From: JAJFVC01 sp039698075
GTDB taxonomy: Bacteria > Planctomycetota > Planctomycetia > Pirellulales > Thermoguttaceae
Direction of reading: 5' to 3'
Assembly (NCBI GenBank): GCA_039698075.1
Contig: JBDKTJ010000080.1
Span: 1-18,287, forward strand
Length of the DNA: 18,287 nt
The notes under the pieces were generated by a model. That model saw only the letters and a list, made by a program, of their open reading frames with translations. It made no database searches and was not told the DNA's origin. Positions within the stretch are counted from its first letter, which is position 1. The number at the start of each line of letters is the position of its first letter. Made by a program: the position numbers and the translations under genes. Positions 6,941 to 14,423 of the stretch are shown here, in pieces.

Positions 6941-8797
6941 ATGACCTCAGTTCGTGGATCTCTTGGCAGCTTGATCGGAATGGTCGTCGTGGCGGCGTTT
7001 CCGTGGAGTTGCGGCGCGGACGACAATGCGAGGATTGTGCTTCAACAACGGATGAAGAATGCGTCGAGCCAGTTGCGGGGCGTTTGCCGGGACGCCTGGC
7101 GGTACGACAATCTGCGTCCGACGATTTTGCGGGCGATCGCGCCGTTGGAGACCACCTTCGATCCACCCGAGGTTCCCGTTGTCCATCTTTCGCCCGGCAG
7201 CCCCGATTATCGACAGACGGTCGGCGTGATGATGTACCAGTATGGGTTGTACAATTTTCAGAAGCAACGCCTGGCGGCGTTCGACGCCATGCTTGGAACC
7301 ACGTCTTCGTCCGGCGGAACCGCGTCGGCGAGGCCGATGGGAGAGCCGGAGCTTTGGGAGGAGACGGATCAGGTGGGAGGCGAATGGGACGAGACTCGGG
7401 CGAACTACGCCAAAGCGTGCGGTTGGGCCTGGCCTTACGTCAACCTCCGCCCACGTTGTCGTCAGCCGGGAATTGAAGCGGCCACGATCCTCAACCCGCT
7501 TATTCCGGTGCCGGTGATTCGTTTGTCGGAAGAGAGCCCCGATTACGGCGTCATCAGCTTCTCGTTGGACTATTGGGAGCGGAAAATCCACGTGGCGGAC
7601 ACGCAATGGAACGACCTGCTCGACGATCACAAGGCGGTCGCCGCGGCAACGGCCTCGCTGAAACTCGACCCGTTCGACGAGGAGATTTTGCGGAGCGACG
7701 AACGACTTGCCAAGATGTTCAAGGTCCACCAGCAGTTGAAACAGGTGTTGCGTCAGTGGCGGTCGGCGCAACATGAAATCGAACGATTTGCCCCGCCCTG
7801 GCACGACGCCAAGGTGCAATGCGCGTCGCTGCAATTTCAGACCTACGTCATCCAGAAGGTCATCCGAAAATCTCAACTCGCGGGGTTGCAGCACTTGGAC
7901 TCGCGCGGCGATGTCATCCGAGTCGACGCGACGGTTCAAAACCTGCGCGATCAATTGGCGACGCTGACGCCGCAAATCGACGCAGCCCAAAAGAAACGGA
8001 TCCAGATCGAGCGATCGGTTGGGCAGCTTCGTGGAAAACAGAGCGAGTTGGTCCAACAAAACGAGGCGTTGACGACCACCTGGATTCAACTGTGCGACGT
8101 CGCGGGGCGTTACGGTCCCGTCTCGCACCATCGAGCCATCACGGCCTTCAATCACTGGATGGTCGAGGAGCCCCGGGGCTGGCATCTCTACTTGGCCCGA
8201 GGGGTCGCAAACATGCACAACGGAAACGCGTCTCTGACCGGCGAGGACATTGGCCGGGCGCACGGCAAGATGGCGTTATACGATCCAAGGCCCGGGTCCA
8301 TGGCCTTCATGATGGCGATTCGGGGATACGCGCTTTGCCTGCAGAACGACGCGCGTGGCGGGGAACGTTGGTTCAACGAGGCGAAAAAAACGGATCGGAC
8401 GGCTTGGATGCCCGCCTTGATCCGCGGTTGGAGCAATGTGACGCGATCGCGTCATCCCCAGGCCAAGTTGGATTTTCAAACGGCGGTCCGTCTCGGCAAA
8501 AAATCCCAGCCGGAGACTTGCGAGGCCATGGCGTTGCTGTTGGCGTCGTCGCCGCATGATGCGGTTCGAGACGGCCCCAAAGCCGTCGAATACGCCCAAA
8601 AGGCCTGCGATCTGACGAACTATTCCGATTGGGTCTGTCTGGATACGCTCGCCGCCGCGTACGCCGAGGCGGGTGATTTCGACTCGGCGGTGGACTCGGC
8701 CAAAAAATCGCTCCAATGTGCCCCACAAGACAACAAGGACTCGATTAAGCAGCGATTGACCATGTATCAGTCCAAGAAGACCTATCGGTTGAAATGA
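6941..8797 (+). CDS. Exported TPR and coiled-coil protein of unknown function
   Basis: This 618-residue protein begins with a signal peptide (hydrophobic 8-24, likely cleaved near SCGA-DD). The G-rich ribosome-binding site GGGGGGTGAC directly before the ATG at 6941 fixes the start. Residues 46-115 and 155-225 look like two diverged copies of one domain: each has Y-x-NLRP (DNLRP, VNLRP) and, further on, PVVHLSPGSPDY or PVIRLSEESPDY. Residues 325-380 are a charged coiled coil. Residues 410-610 hold tetratricopeptide-like helices, ending with WVCLDTLAAAYAEAGDFDSA. TPR arrays mediate protein-protein contacts, so a periplasmic scaffold is plausible. The family was not recognised. It converges on the kdsA-lipoprotein operon. 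Confidence 0.75.
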   Translation: MTSVRGSLGSLIGMVVVAAFPWSCGADDNARIVLQQRMKNASSQLRGVCRDAWRYDNLRPTILRAIAPLETTFDPPEVPVVHLSPGSPDYRQTVGVMMYQYGLYNFQKQRLAAFDAMLGTTSSSGGTASARPMGEPELWEETDQVGGEWDETRANYAKACGWAWPYVNLRPRCRQPGIEAATILNPLIPVPVIRLSEESPDYGVISFSLDYWERKIHVADTQWNDLLDDHKAVAAATASLKLDPFDEEILRSDERLAKMFKVHQQLKQVLRQWRSAQHEIERFAPPWHDAKVQCASLQFQTYVIQKVIRKSQLAGLQHLDSRGDVIRVDATVQNLRDQLATLTPQIDAAQKKRIQIERSVGQLRGKQSELVQQNEALTTTWIQLCDVAGRYGPVSHHRAITAFNHWMVEEPRGWHLYLARGVANMHNGNASLTGEDIGRAHGKMALYDPRPGSMAFMMAIRGYALCLQNDARGGERWFNEAKKTDRTAWMPALIRGWSNVTRSRHPQAKLDFQTAVRLGKKSQPETCEAMALLLASSPHDAVRDGPKAVEYAQKACDLTNYSDWVCLDTLAAAYAEAGDFDSAVDSAKKSLQCAPQDNKDSIKQRLTMYQSKKTYRLK

Positions 8798-8810
8798 CGC
8801 GACGTCGCGT
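8797..8810. terminator. 14-bp perfect palindrome between convergent genes
   Basis: ACGCGACGTCGCGT begins on the last base of the TPR gene stop codon. The convergent lipoprotein gene stops at 8829. The site suits a bidirectional terminator, but there is no T-run and the loopless palindrome would need opening, so function is tentative. Confidence 0.35.
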
Positions 8811-8828
8811 TCGCCGCCCAAGCGAGCG

Positions 8829-10493
8829 TCATTTTCCGGTGGGCTTGGCGAGCCATTGGGCCCGGATCAGCCCGCCAAGTCCGCCGGGCAGGTCGCCGCT
8901 CGCTTCGTATTGAACGATGGCTCGCTGGTCGTCGCCGAGCATTTCGAGGGTTCGGGCCAGATTATAGCGGGCGCCGGGCGTCCAAGGGCCGTTGGGCGCC
9001 GCCCGCAATGTGCGGATCGCGAAATAATCGGCCGCCGTCGAGTAGCCGCCTCGCTGAAAGGCCACCAGTCCGAGCCAGTAGCCGGCGTCCTGTTTGCCTC
9101 GAAAATAGACGAACTTCTCGGCGTCGGGCACGGACGAGGCCACAAGCTCCTCGTTCGAAGGCCGGGCGAGTTGGTAATAGTGGATCGCCCCGTCCTCGCC
9201 GGTGAACACGCCCTTCAGATGAAGCACCCGCCCGTGATGCAGCGGCGCCGACGGCAACGCGTAGAACGGCAGCAACGAAACCAGACTGGCGGTCAACTCC
9301 GCGTCGCTCAGACGCGACCGGCGACGAAGCGTCTCGAACGGCCGCCGCCACAGCCGCACCTCGGCCACCTGCGCCAGCGATTTCCAAGACGCCGACTGCG
9401 CACTGGGCGAAACCGTCAACGCCATCTTCTGCGACCCGGTCAGCCGCGACTCCAACCGTTTCATCCGCAACGACAGTTGTTCGGGCGAGGCGTCCAACAA
9501 CACCGCGACCTTGCGAAAATCCGCCGCCTTCACGCGGTAGGGACGCGACGGCGCGTCCAACTGCCGCAGCAACTTGTCCCCGCGGGCCGCTTGGGCCAAC
9601 GTGGCCGGCTGAATCGTCAATCGACCGTCCTCGTCGCGCGTGACGCCGTCCAGGGCGGGAATCGGCAACCCCAACGTCGGATCGAACAAATACGCCTCGC
9701 CCTCGATCAGCACGGCGACCAACAGATAGGGGACCGTGGATTGGGGGCTTGCGGCGGAGGATTTGGAATCGGCGCTTGCCGCATCGCCCACTTCCAACAG
9801 CGCGGCGTCCAGGCCCTGCTGACGCGCGAGTTCGACAAACACCCACGCGCGTTCTTCCGCCGTGCCGTGTCCGAACAGCAACACCTCCCAGGGAAATTGC
9901 GGAACGCGCTGCGGAGGATCGGCGTCGAGTTGAAGGTTGCGGACCGTCCAGTCGAAAAGGCTTTTGGCCTGTTCCAACTCGTTGAGCGACTCGCCGCGCG
10001 CCCAGCGACTGACGTCGCGCAGCCACACGGTCTCCTGCAACGCAAAGCCGTCGAATCGCGAAAACTCCAGACGGTCCAACCGCCGGACTTCGGGCAGGTC
10101 GGCCAACCGCTTCGGCAGCGCGTCGACCATCGGATCGGGCTTCCAATCGGTCGGCGCCGTCTGCGGGCGAATCCACTGGTTCAGCCGATCGACGATCTGG
10201 CGAAGCATTTCGGGCTCGGGCCACGCTGCCGACAGCGTGTCGGTGGAGTCGCGTTTTTTGGCTTGCCGCGGATCGAGTCGTTGAAGAATTTGCGACAGCA
10301 CGTCGCCCGACTCAAACTGATCGAGCCGGTTCAGGTTGTCGATCGCGTAGCTGAGCAATTCGTCGCGGTACTGTCGCGAGGTGATTTCGTGCCGAACGTC
10401 GCTCGATGGCGATTCATGGGTTGAATCCTTGCATCCGGCCAGCGGAAAACCCAGCAGACAGCAACAAACCGCGCAAAGTTTCACATGCTTCAC
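8829..10493 (-). CDS. Lipoprotein with transglutaminase-like domain lacking the catalytic cysteine, plus TPR-like C-terminus
   Basis: This 554-residue protein has a lipoprotein signal ending in LAGC (Cys21, with Lys next, so not an inner-membrane retention signal). Residues about 175-280 have the outline of a transglutaminase-like fold: AKSLFDWTVRNLQ, then TAEERAWVFVELARQQGLDA, then GEAYLFDPTLGLPIP. Where papain-like transglutaminases carry the catalytic Cys (GxC before the helix) this protein has Thr-Ala-Glu-Glu, so it is probably inactive and structural. The C-terminal 100 residues look like TPR helices (GARYNLARTLEMLGDDQRA). The GTG start at 10493 overlaps the kdsA TGA by 4 bp (GTGA), implying translational coupling. 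A second GTG three codons later would also keep the lipobox. A cell-envelope role is suggested by the kdsA linkage. Confidence 0.75.
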   Translation of the reverse strand: MKHVKLCAVCCCLLGFPLAGCKDSTHESPSSDVRHEITSRQYRDELLSYAIDNLNRLDQFESGDVLSQILQRLDPRQAKKRDSTDTLSAAWPEPEMLRQIVDRLNQWIRPQTAPTDWKPDPMVDALPKRLADLPEVRRLDRLEFSRFDGFALQETVWLRDVSRWARGESLNELEQAKSLFDWTVRNLQLDADPPQRVPQFPWEVLLFGHGTAEERAWVFVELARQQGLDAALLEVGDAASADSKSSAASPQSTVPYLLVAVLIEGEAYLFDPTLGLPIPALDGVTRDEDGRLTIQPATLAQAARGDKLLRQLDAPSRPYRVKAADFRKVAVLLDASPEQLSLRMKRLESRLTGSQKMALTVSPSAQSASWKSLAQVAEVRLWRRPFETLRRRSRLSDAELTASLVSLLPFYALPSAPLHHGRVLHLKGVFTGEDGAIHYYQLARPSNEELVASSVPDAEKFVYFRGKQDAGYWLGLVAFQRGGYSTAADYFAIRTLRAAPNGPWTPGARYNLARTLEMLGDDQRAIVQYEASGDLPGGLGGLIRAQWLAKPTGK

Positions 10494-11323
10494 GATGGCA
10501 TTCCTTCGATCGTGCGGCGGATGGCCAGCAAACGCTGGAGCACTCCGGCAAATTGGTCCAAGGGAAGGGAGTTGGGCCCGTCGCTTCGGGCGTGATCGGG
10601 CTCGGGATGGGTTTCAAAGAACAGGGCGTCGGCCCCCAACGCCACGGCGGCCCGGGCCAGCGGTTCGACCATCGCGCGATTGCCGCCGGTCGACGCGCCC
10701 AATCCGCCGGGCTCTTGAACGCTGTGCGTGGCGTCGAACACCACCGGCGCGCCGAGCGATTGCATTTGAGGGATCGCCCGCATGTCGTTGACCAGCCGCC
10801 CGTAGCCGAAAAACGTGCCTCGCTCGCCCAGCAAAATGTCCTGGCAACCGCCGGCGACCAATTTGTCGACGACGTTTTTCATGTCCCAGGGGGCCAAAAA
10901 CTGACTCTTTTTGACGTGGACCGGACGGCCCGTCGACGCGGCGGCCAGCAGCAGATCGGTTTGCCGGGCCAAAAACGCCGGAATTTGCAGCAAGTCGCAG
11001 ACCTCGGCGACCGGCCCGGCTTGCTCGCGCTCGTGCAGATCCGTCGTGATCGGCAGCCCGGTCGACTCCTTGATGCGACGCAACACGGCCAGTCCTTCGG
11101 TCAGGCCCGGTCCGCGGAACGAGTGGACGCTCGTGCGATTGGCCTTGTCGAACGAGGCCTTAAAAATCAGCGGGACGGCCAGTTCCTCGGCGATTTGCCG
11201 CAGTCGCTGGGCGATCGCGAGGGTCAACGCTTCCGTTTCGATGACGCAGGGGCCGGCGATCACCACCAGCGGCTGGCCGCGTCCGCAACGCAACGGTCCG
11301 ATCGTGACGGGATTGTTCGGCAT
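10490..11323 (-). CDS. kdsA: 3-deoxy-8-phosphooctulonate synthase (Kdo-8-P synthase)
   Basis: This 277-residue cytoplasmic enzyme condenses phosphoenolpyruvate with arabinose 5-phosphate to give Kdo 8-phosphate, the first committed step to the Kdo of lipopolysaccharide. Family blocks are all present: VIAGPCVIE (21-29), KASFDKANRTSVHSFRGPG (55-73), RQTDLLLAAA (120-129), VKKSQFLAPWDMKN (137-150) and DATHSVQEPGG (197-207). Cys26, His200, Glu237 and Asp248 occupy the places of the four metal ligands known from the Aquifex enzyme, so this is the metal-dependent class rather than the E. coli-type metal-free class. The ATG at 11323 fits the family N-terminus; its Shine-Dalgarno is weak. It is first in an operon with the overlapping lipoprotein gene and shows that the organism makes Kdo. 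Confidence 0.96.
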   Translation of the reverse strand: MPNNPVTIGPLRCGRGQPLVVIAGPCVIETEALTLAIAQRLRQIAEELAVPLIFKASFDKANRTSVHSFRGPGLTEGLAVLRRIKESTGLPITTDLHEREQAGPVAEVCDLLQIPAFLARQTDLLLAAASTGRPVHVKKSQFLAPWDMKNVVDKLVAGGCQDILLGERGTFFGYGRLVNDMRAIPQMQSLGAPVVFDATHSVQEPGGLGASTGGNRAMVEPLARAAVALGADALFFETHPEPDHARSDGPNSLPLDQFAGVLQRLLAIRRTIEGMPS

Positions 11324-11357
11324 GGAAAGCAGTCAAAGGAAGAAAAAAGTTTTCCTC

Positions 11358-11386
11358 AGTGTACCTGAACTTTCGGGACTTGATAA
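11358..11386 (-). promoter_or_regulatory. Putative kdsA promoter
   Basis: On the minus strand TTATCA (11386-11381) and TACACT (11363-11358) are separated by 17 bp, about 35 nt upstream of the kdsA ATG. It lies on the kdsA side of the hairpin cluster. Confidence 0.4.
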
Positions 11387-11414
11387 CTCCAGATCGGCAC
11401 GGCGGCTGGGCAAC

Positions 11415-11493
11415 GCGTCCGGACGCAGGCGCCTGTAGCGTTTTCGCGCGCTGGGTGTTGCGAAACGCTACGGGGCGGACAAGGCCTCTTGTC
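11415..11493. repeat. Cluster of four adjacent inverted repeats
   Basis: Four stems follow each other almost without gaps. They are the palindrome GCGTCCGGACGC (11415-11426), the palindrome CAGGCGCCTG (11426-11435), a 12-bp stem with one bulged T (11435-11447 with 11460-11471, arms GTAGCGTTTTCGC and GCGAAACGCTAC), and GACAAG-GCCT-CTTGTC (11478-11493). No gene was found in the surrounding 11324-11775. The cluster lies behind the kdsA promoter. A REP-like element, a nucleoid or recombination site, or a terminator for an unseen transcript are all possible. Confidence 0.6.
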
Positions 11494-11723
11494 TGAGTGG
11501 CCGGTCGTATTGGACGACGGCTGCGCAATCGCAACATGGGGCCGATCCATGGGTTACGATTCGTCTTGATATGGGGGGGAGCGAAAAATCGTCGAATGGC
11601 ACGCCGAGTGCATTAACCATGGAACGTGCGAGCCCCGGGGACGGGCACGCATCGAAGCGTTTGGCCCGCGGGGCCTCTGACGAGTTGGGACCGGACGGTT
11701 ACCTTGCCCTTACTGGACCGGTC

Positions 11724-11764
11724 GGCCGCTACGTACGGCGGCGCGTCAGCGGCCCCCTTTTTTT
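11724..11764 (+). terminator. Intrinsic terminator reading rightward, without an assigned gene
   Basis: GGCCGCT (11724-11730) and AGCGGCC (11748-11754) form a perfect 7-bp stem, followed by CCC and seven T (11758-11764). It has terminator polarity only on the plus strand, whereas both flanking genes run leftward. Confidence 0.5.
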
Positions 11765-11775
11765 GCGCCCGGATC

Positions 11776-12975
11776 TCAAAGGGTCTTGGCCAGCGCCGTC
11801 TTTCGATATTGTTGCGGGGTGACGCCCATCTGACGTCGAAAGACCAGTCGGAGGTGTTCGACGCTCGAAAAGCCGCACGTCCGGGCCAAGGTGCGAAACT
11901 TCACGCGGTTTTTGTCGGCCAAAAGTTGGGTCGCCCGGCGACATCGCTGCCGGCAAAGATAATCGTAGACGGTGCATCCCAGCACGCGGCGGAAATGGAT
12001 CTCCAACTGACGGCGTGAAATCGCGGTCGCTTGGACCACCCGATCGACCCCGAAGGGTTCGTCCAGATGGTCGTGAATGAAATGGGCGGCGGCCGCCACA
12101 TGGACGTTTTCGACCACGACCGTGTCGGTCGACTGCCGGGCGACAACGCCTTGGGGCGGGGTCAGGATTTTTCGTTGGAAAACGGGACGGCCCGCCATCA
12201 GATCGTCCAACAATTGCGCCGCGACGTAACCCTGGCGTCGAGGGTCGCGCGACACGCTGGTCAGCGTCGGCCGCGAGAACTCGCACACGGTCAAGTCGTT
12301 GTCGATGCCCAGCACGGCCACGTCGTGAGGCACGTCGAGCCCCAATCGTCGGCATTCGTCGACCACGGCCCTGGCCCGATAGTCGTGAACCGCCAGCAAT
12401 CCGACCGGCGTCCGCAGCGTTTTCAGCCAACGGCCGAGCGGAGCGATTTGCTCGCGCCACGAGTGGGCGGCGGCGATATTTCGCGGGATTTCGAGGGTTT
12501 CGCACGGGACGCCCGCCTTGTCGGCCAATTCGGCGAACCCGCGTTGCCGCTGTTGCGAATACCAAAGGCCCTCGATGCCCAGATAGGCCAACCGCCGCAG
12601 TCCGCAATCCAAAAGATGTTGGGCCGCCAACCGACCCATCGCTTGATGGTCGGGCGTCACGCAGGGCAAATCCATCTCGGACAACACGGCGGCGATGTTC
12701 ACGACCGGTTTGCCCAAACGCATGGCCGCTCGAAGGTCCGCTTCGCTGGCGATCGCCGCGATCACTCCGTCGCCGGGCCAACCCCGGAGACTTTGCAGCG
12801 TCAACGGTTCTTCGGCCGCGGAACCCAACGACGGCGGGCTGACCGTCAACGACCAGCCACCGTGTTCGGCCGCATAGTCCGTCACGCCTTGGGTCAGCAT
12901 GGCCATCCATGGAATGGCGACCGGATAGCAGGCCAGGGCGATGTGTCTCACCGGCGGACGGGGATGGGTCGACAT
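11776..12975 (-). CDS. XylR-like regulator: periplasmic-binding-type sensor fused to AraC-type DNA-binding domain
   Basis: This 399-residue cytoplasmic transcription factor has two parts. Residues 10-275 resemble the LacI/ribose-binding sugar-sensor fold (HIALACYPVAIPWMAML near the start, GLLAVHDYRARAVVDECRRLG and VAVLGIDNDLTVCEFSRP later). Residues about 293-399 are an AraC-family domain with two helix-turn-helix motifs (FGVDRVVQATAISRRQLEIH and FRTLARTCGFSSVEHLRLVF) and the usual ending MGVTPQQYRK. This is the domain order of the xylose regulator XylR, a family expanded in planctomycetes for many sugars. The inducer cannot be named. The ATG at 12975 fits the start of similarity; the frame is open further upstream into the operator. 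It is divergent from the UroD-fold gene, its probable target. Confidence 0.88.
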   Translation of the reverse strand: MSTHPRPPVRHIALACYPVAIPWMAMLTQGVTDYAAEHGGWSLTVSPPSLGSAAEEPLTLQSLRGWPGDGVIAAIASEADLRAAMRLGKPVVNIAAVLSEMDLPCVTPDHQAMGRLAAQHLLDCGLRRLAYLGIEGLWYSQQRQRGFAELADKAGVPCETLEIPRNIAAAHSWREQIAPLGRWLKTLRTPVGLLAVHDYRARAVVDECRRLGLDVPHDVAVLGIDNDLTVCEFSRPTLTSVSRDPRRQGYVAAQLLDDLMAGRPVFQRKILTPPQGVVARQSTDTVVVENVHVAAAAHFIHDHLDEPFGVDRVVQATAISRRQLEIHFRRVLGCTVYDYLCRQRCRRATQLLADKNRVKFRTLARTCGFSSVEHLRLVFRRQMGVTPQQYRKTALAKTL

Positions 12976-13007
12976 GACATCTTGGGGAAAACAGCTCGTG
13001 GGAGTGG

Positions 13008-13054
13008 TGCGCAAAAGTCTTGTATTTTGCGCAAAACACATGTTGTTTTACGCA
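13008..13054. promoter_or_regulatory. Operator with three TGCGCAAAA-type half-sites
   Basis: Two identical direct copies of TGCGCAAAA lie at 13008-13016 and 13028-13036, 20 bp apart, or about two helical turns, as AraC-type dimers prefer. A third, inverted copy with one mismatch (TTTTACGCA) lies at 13046-13054. Sites two and three also form a dyad of 10-bp arms with one mismatch around ACATGTT. The array sits between the XylR-like gene and the UroD-fold gene and probably binds that regulator to control both. Confidence 0.6.
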
Positions 13055-13070
13055 GTCCAGCCTTCATAAT
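13043..13070 (+). promoter_or_regulatory. Putative promoter of the UroD-fold gene
   Basis: TTGTTT (13043-13048) and CATAAT (13065-13070) are separated by 16 bp. The -35 box overlaps the inverted half-site at 13046-13054, the place where an AraC-type activator would contact polymerase. Confidence 0.4.
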
Positions 13071-13146
13071 AATCAGAAGACGTCGCGTCGTAAACGCCCC
13101 GGCCGAAAAACGCCGCCCACCCCAAACCGCCCCCACAGAACAGTCC

Positions 13147-14115
13147 ATGAAGATCGCTTTTACGCCGGTCATTTACGAACATGCCGCGCGGTTTGTCGGC
13201 AAAACGCCATGGGAGGTGTCGCGCGACCCGGAGCTGCTGTTTCAAGGACATCGACGGGCGTATCTTGAGTATCATCCTCAAGTGATTGCCGTGGCGATCG
13301 ACATTTACAATCTCGAGGCCGAGGCCTACGGAGCGAAAGTCGCGGCGTCGACGCCCGAGGCGATTCCGGCCATCCGCCAACCGTTGCTCCAGTCGCTCGA
13401 CGAAGGGATTCGGCTGAAGCCGTTCGACCCCGATCGAGACGGACGCATTGCGATGATCCTCGGCGTGGCGCAGCGATTGAAGCGGGAGTTTCCGGAGGCG
13501 GACGTGCGAGTGCCGGTGGGCGGGCCGTTTTCGATCGCCTTCAACTTGCGCGGGATCAACGATTTGTGCCTGGACGCGGCGTTGCAGCCCGAGCGGTTGG
13601 CGGCCCTATTGATGCGGTTGGCCGAAAATCAGGCGGCGTTGTGTCGAGCCGTGGTTCGGGCCGGGTTGGATGTGGCGTTTTTCGAGTCGGCCGCCGCGCC
13701 GCCGATCCTTTCGCCGCGCCAGTTTCACGAAATCGAAATGCCGGCCTTGCGACGCGCGCTCGACGTGGCGGCCGAATCGGTCGGCCATGCGGTCCCCTGC
13801 ATCATGGGCGGCAACACCTTTCCGGTCCTCGACGACATGCTCGCGACCGGTACGAACTATTTGGTGTGCAATGTCGAGACCCATCAGGCGGCGTTCATCG
13901 AACGCGTCGCTCGAACGCACCCACACGTGGTCGTTCGGGTCAACTTGGACCCGGGCATCGTCGCCGGACGCGACAAGCAACGGATCCGGCAGGACGTCGA
14001 TCGGGTGTTGAGCATCGTCGGCCCGCACGGCCATTGCGTGATGGGCACCGGCGCCGTACCCTTGGAAACCCCGCCCGAAAATATACATTGGATCGAGCAA
14101 TACGTTGCCCATTGA
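13147..14115 (+). CDS. Uroporphyrinogen-decarboxylase-fold protein
   Basis: This 322-residue protein matches the URO-D/MtaA/CmuA superfamily: VGGPFSIAF (about 119-127), FFESAAAPPILSPRQFHEI (178-196), an IMGGN segment, and MGTGAVPLETPPENI at the end where the family closes its barrel. The N-terminal arginine motif of true haem-synthesis HemE is absent, so haem synthesis is unlikely. Relatives include corrinoid-linked methyltransferases and uncharacterised proteins next to sugar regulators. The start is the ATG at 13147; no strong Shine-Dalgarno precedes it. The gene is divergent from the XylR-like regulator with the half-site array between, so it is probably induced by a sugar or related compound. 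The substrate is unknown. Confidence 0.8.
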   Translation: MKIAFTPVIYEHAARFVGKTPWEVSRDPELLFQGHRRAYLEYHPQVIAVAIDIYNLEAEAYGAKVAASTPEAIPAIRQPLLQSLDEGIRLKPFDPDRDGRIAMILGVAQRLKREFPEADVRVPVGGPFSIAFNLRGINDLCLDAALQPERLAALLMRLAENQAALCRAVVRAGLDVAFFESAAAPPILSPRQFHEIEMPALRRALDVAAESVGHAVPCIMGGNTFPVLDDMLATGTNYLVCNVETHQAAFIERVARTHPHVVVRVNLDPGIVAGRDKQRIRQDVDRVLSIVGPHGHCVMGTGAVPLETPPENIHWIEQYVAH

Positions 14116-14189
14116 ACTTCCCCCGGCGTAAGTGTTCACGGGGTAACGGAGAGCGAACGCAGAGCTACGGAAGTAACAGAGAACTGAAC

Positions 14190-14390
14190 AACCACCGCCT
14201 GCAAGGCGGTGGGTTCGAGGCAGTCGGCTAAAGCCCGACTTTCATCTCCGGTTTATTGTGGTTCGCAAATGTGTAGCTTGATACACGGTTAATCGAAACC
14301 CTGAAGGACGGCTTACGAAAAATGTTTCCAGGGCTTTGGCCTTCCGCAACGTACTGAAGTAATCGCCTGAAGGCGAGGGTTCTTATATCC
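14190..14390 (-). mobile_element. Probable decayed IS200/IS605-family element or its short nonautonomous derivative
   Basis: Read on the minus strand, a small hairpin TCGCC-TTCA-GGCGA (14376-14363) lies near one end beside TATAAGAACCC. A strong hairpin CCACCGCC-TTGCA-GGCGGTGG (14212-14192) lies at the other. Between them is a short open frame ending in KPEMKVGL at TAG (14230-14228). That stop codon lies inside the stem GTCGG-GCTTTA-GCCGAC (14239-14223). Subterminal hairpins at both ends and a structured region overlapping the 3' end of tnpB are the layout of IS605-type elements with an omega-RNA. Only about 200 bp remain. The region at 14116-14190 holds two diverged copies of GTAACGGAGAGCGAAC, 30 bp apart, and no gene. 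Confidence 0.45.
14228..14329 (-). pseudogene. Possible tnpB 3' remnant
   Basis: An open frame with no start ends in TFANHNKPEMKVGL and a TAG inside an omega-RNA-like hairpin. The position and the short charged tail suit a TnpB C-terminus. All catalytic parts (RuvC residues, zinc finger) are absent, so the remnant is inactive. The assignment leans on the surrounding end hairpins more than on the residues. Confidence 0.3.
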
Positions 14391-14423
14391 CAGAGTGAGA
14401 CAATAAGGATAGAAAGAGCGTCG

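Noticed and set aside
8856..10424. 522-codon plus-strand frame opposite the lipoprotein gene
   Set aside because: The opposite strand has a lipobox, structured domains and an overlap with kdsA; this frame is Arg/Gln-rich and matches nothing.
10406..11368. 320-codon plus-strand frame opposite kdsA
   Set aside because: kdsA is unmistakable on the minus strand; the plus-strand frame is a shadow.
11571..11822. 83-codon frame in the gene-free region before the XylR-like gene
   Set aside because: It crosses the intrinsic terminator and runs into the end of the XylR-like gene; composition is random-like.
12031..13146. Upstream extension of the UroD-fold gene into the XylR-like gene
   Set aside because: The frame is open to 12031 by chance, but it would run antisense through the regulator and across the operator; similarity begins at MKIAFTPVIYEHA (13147).
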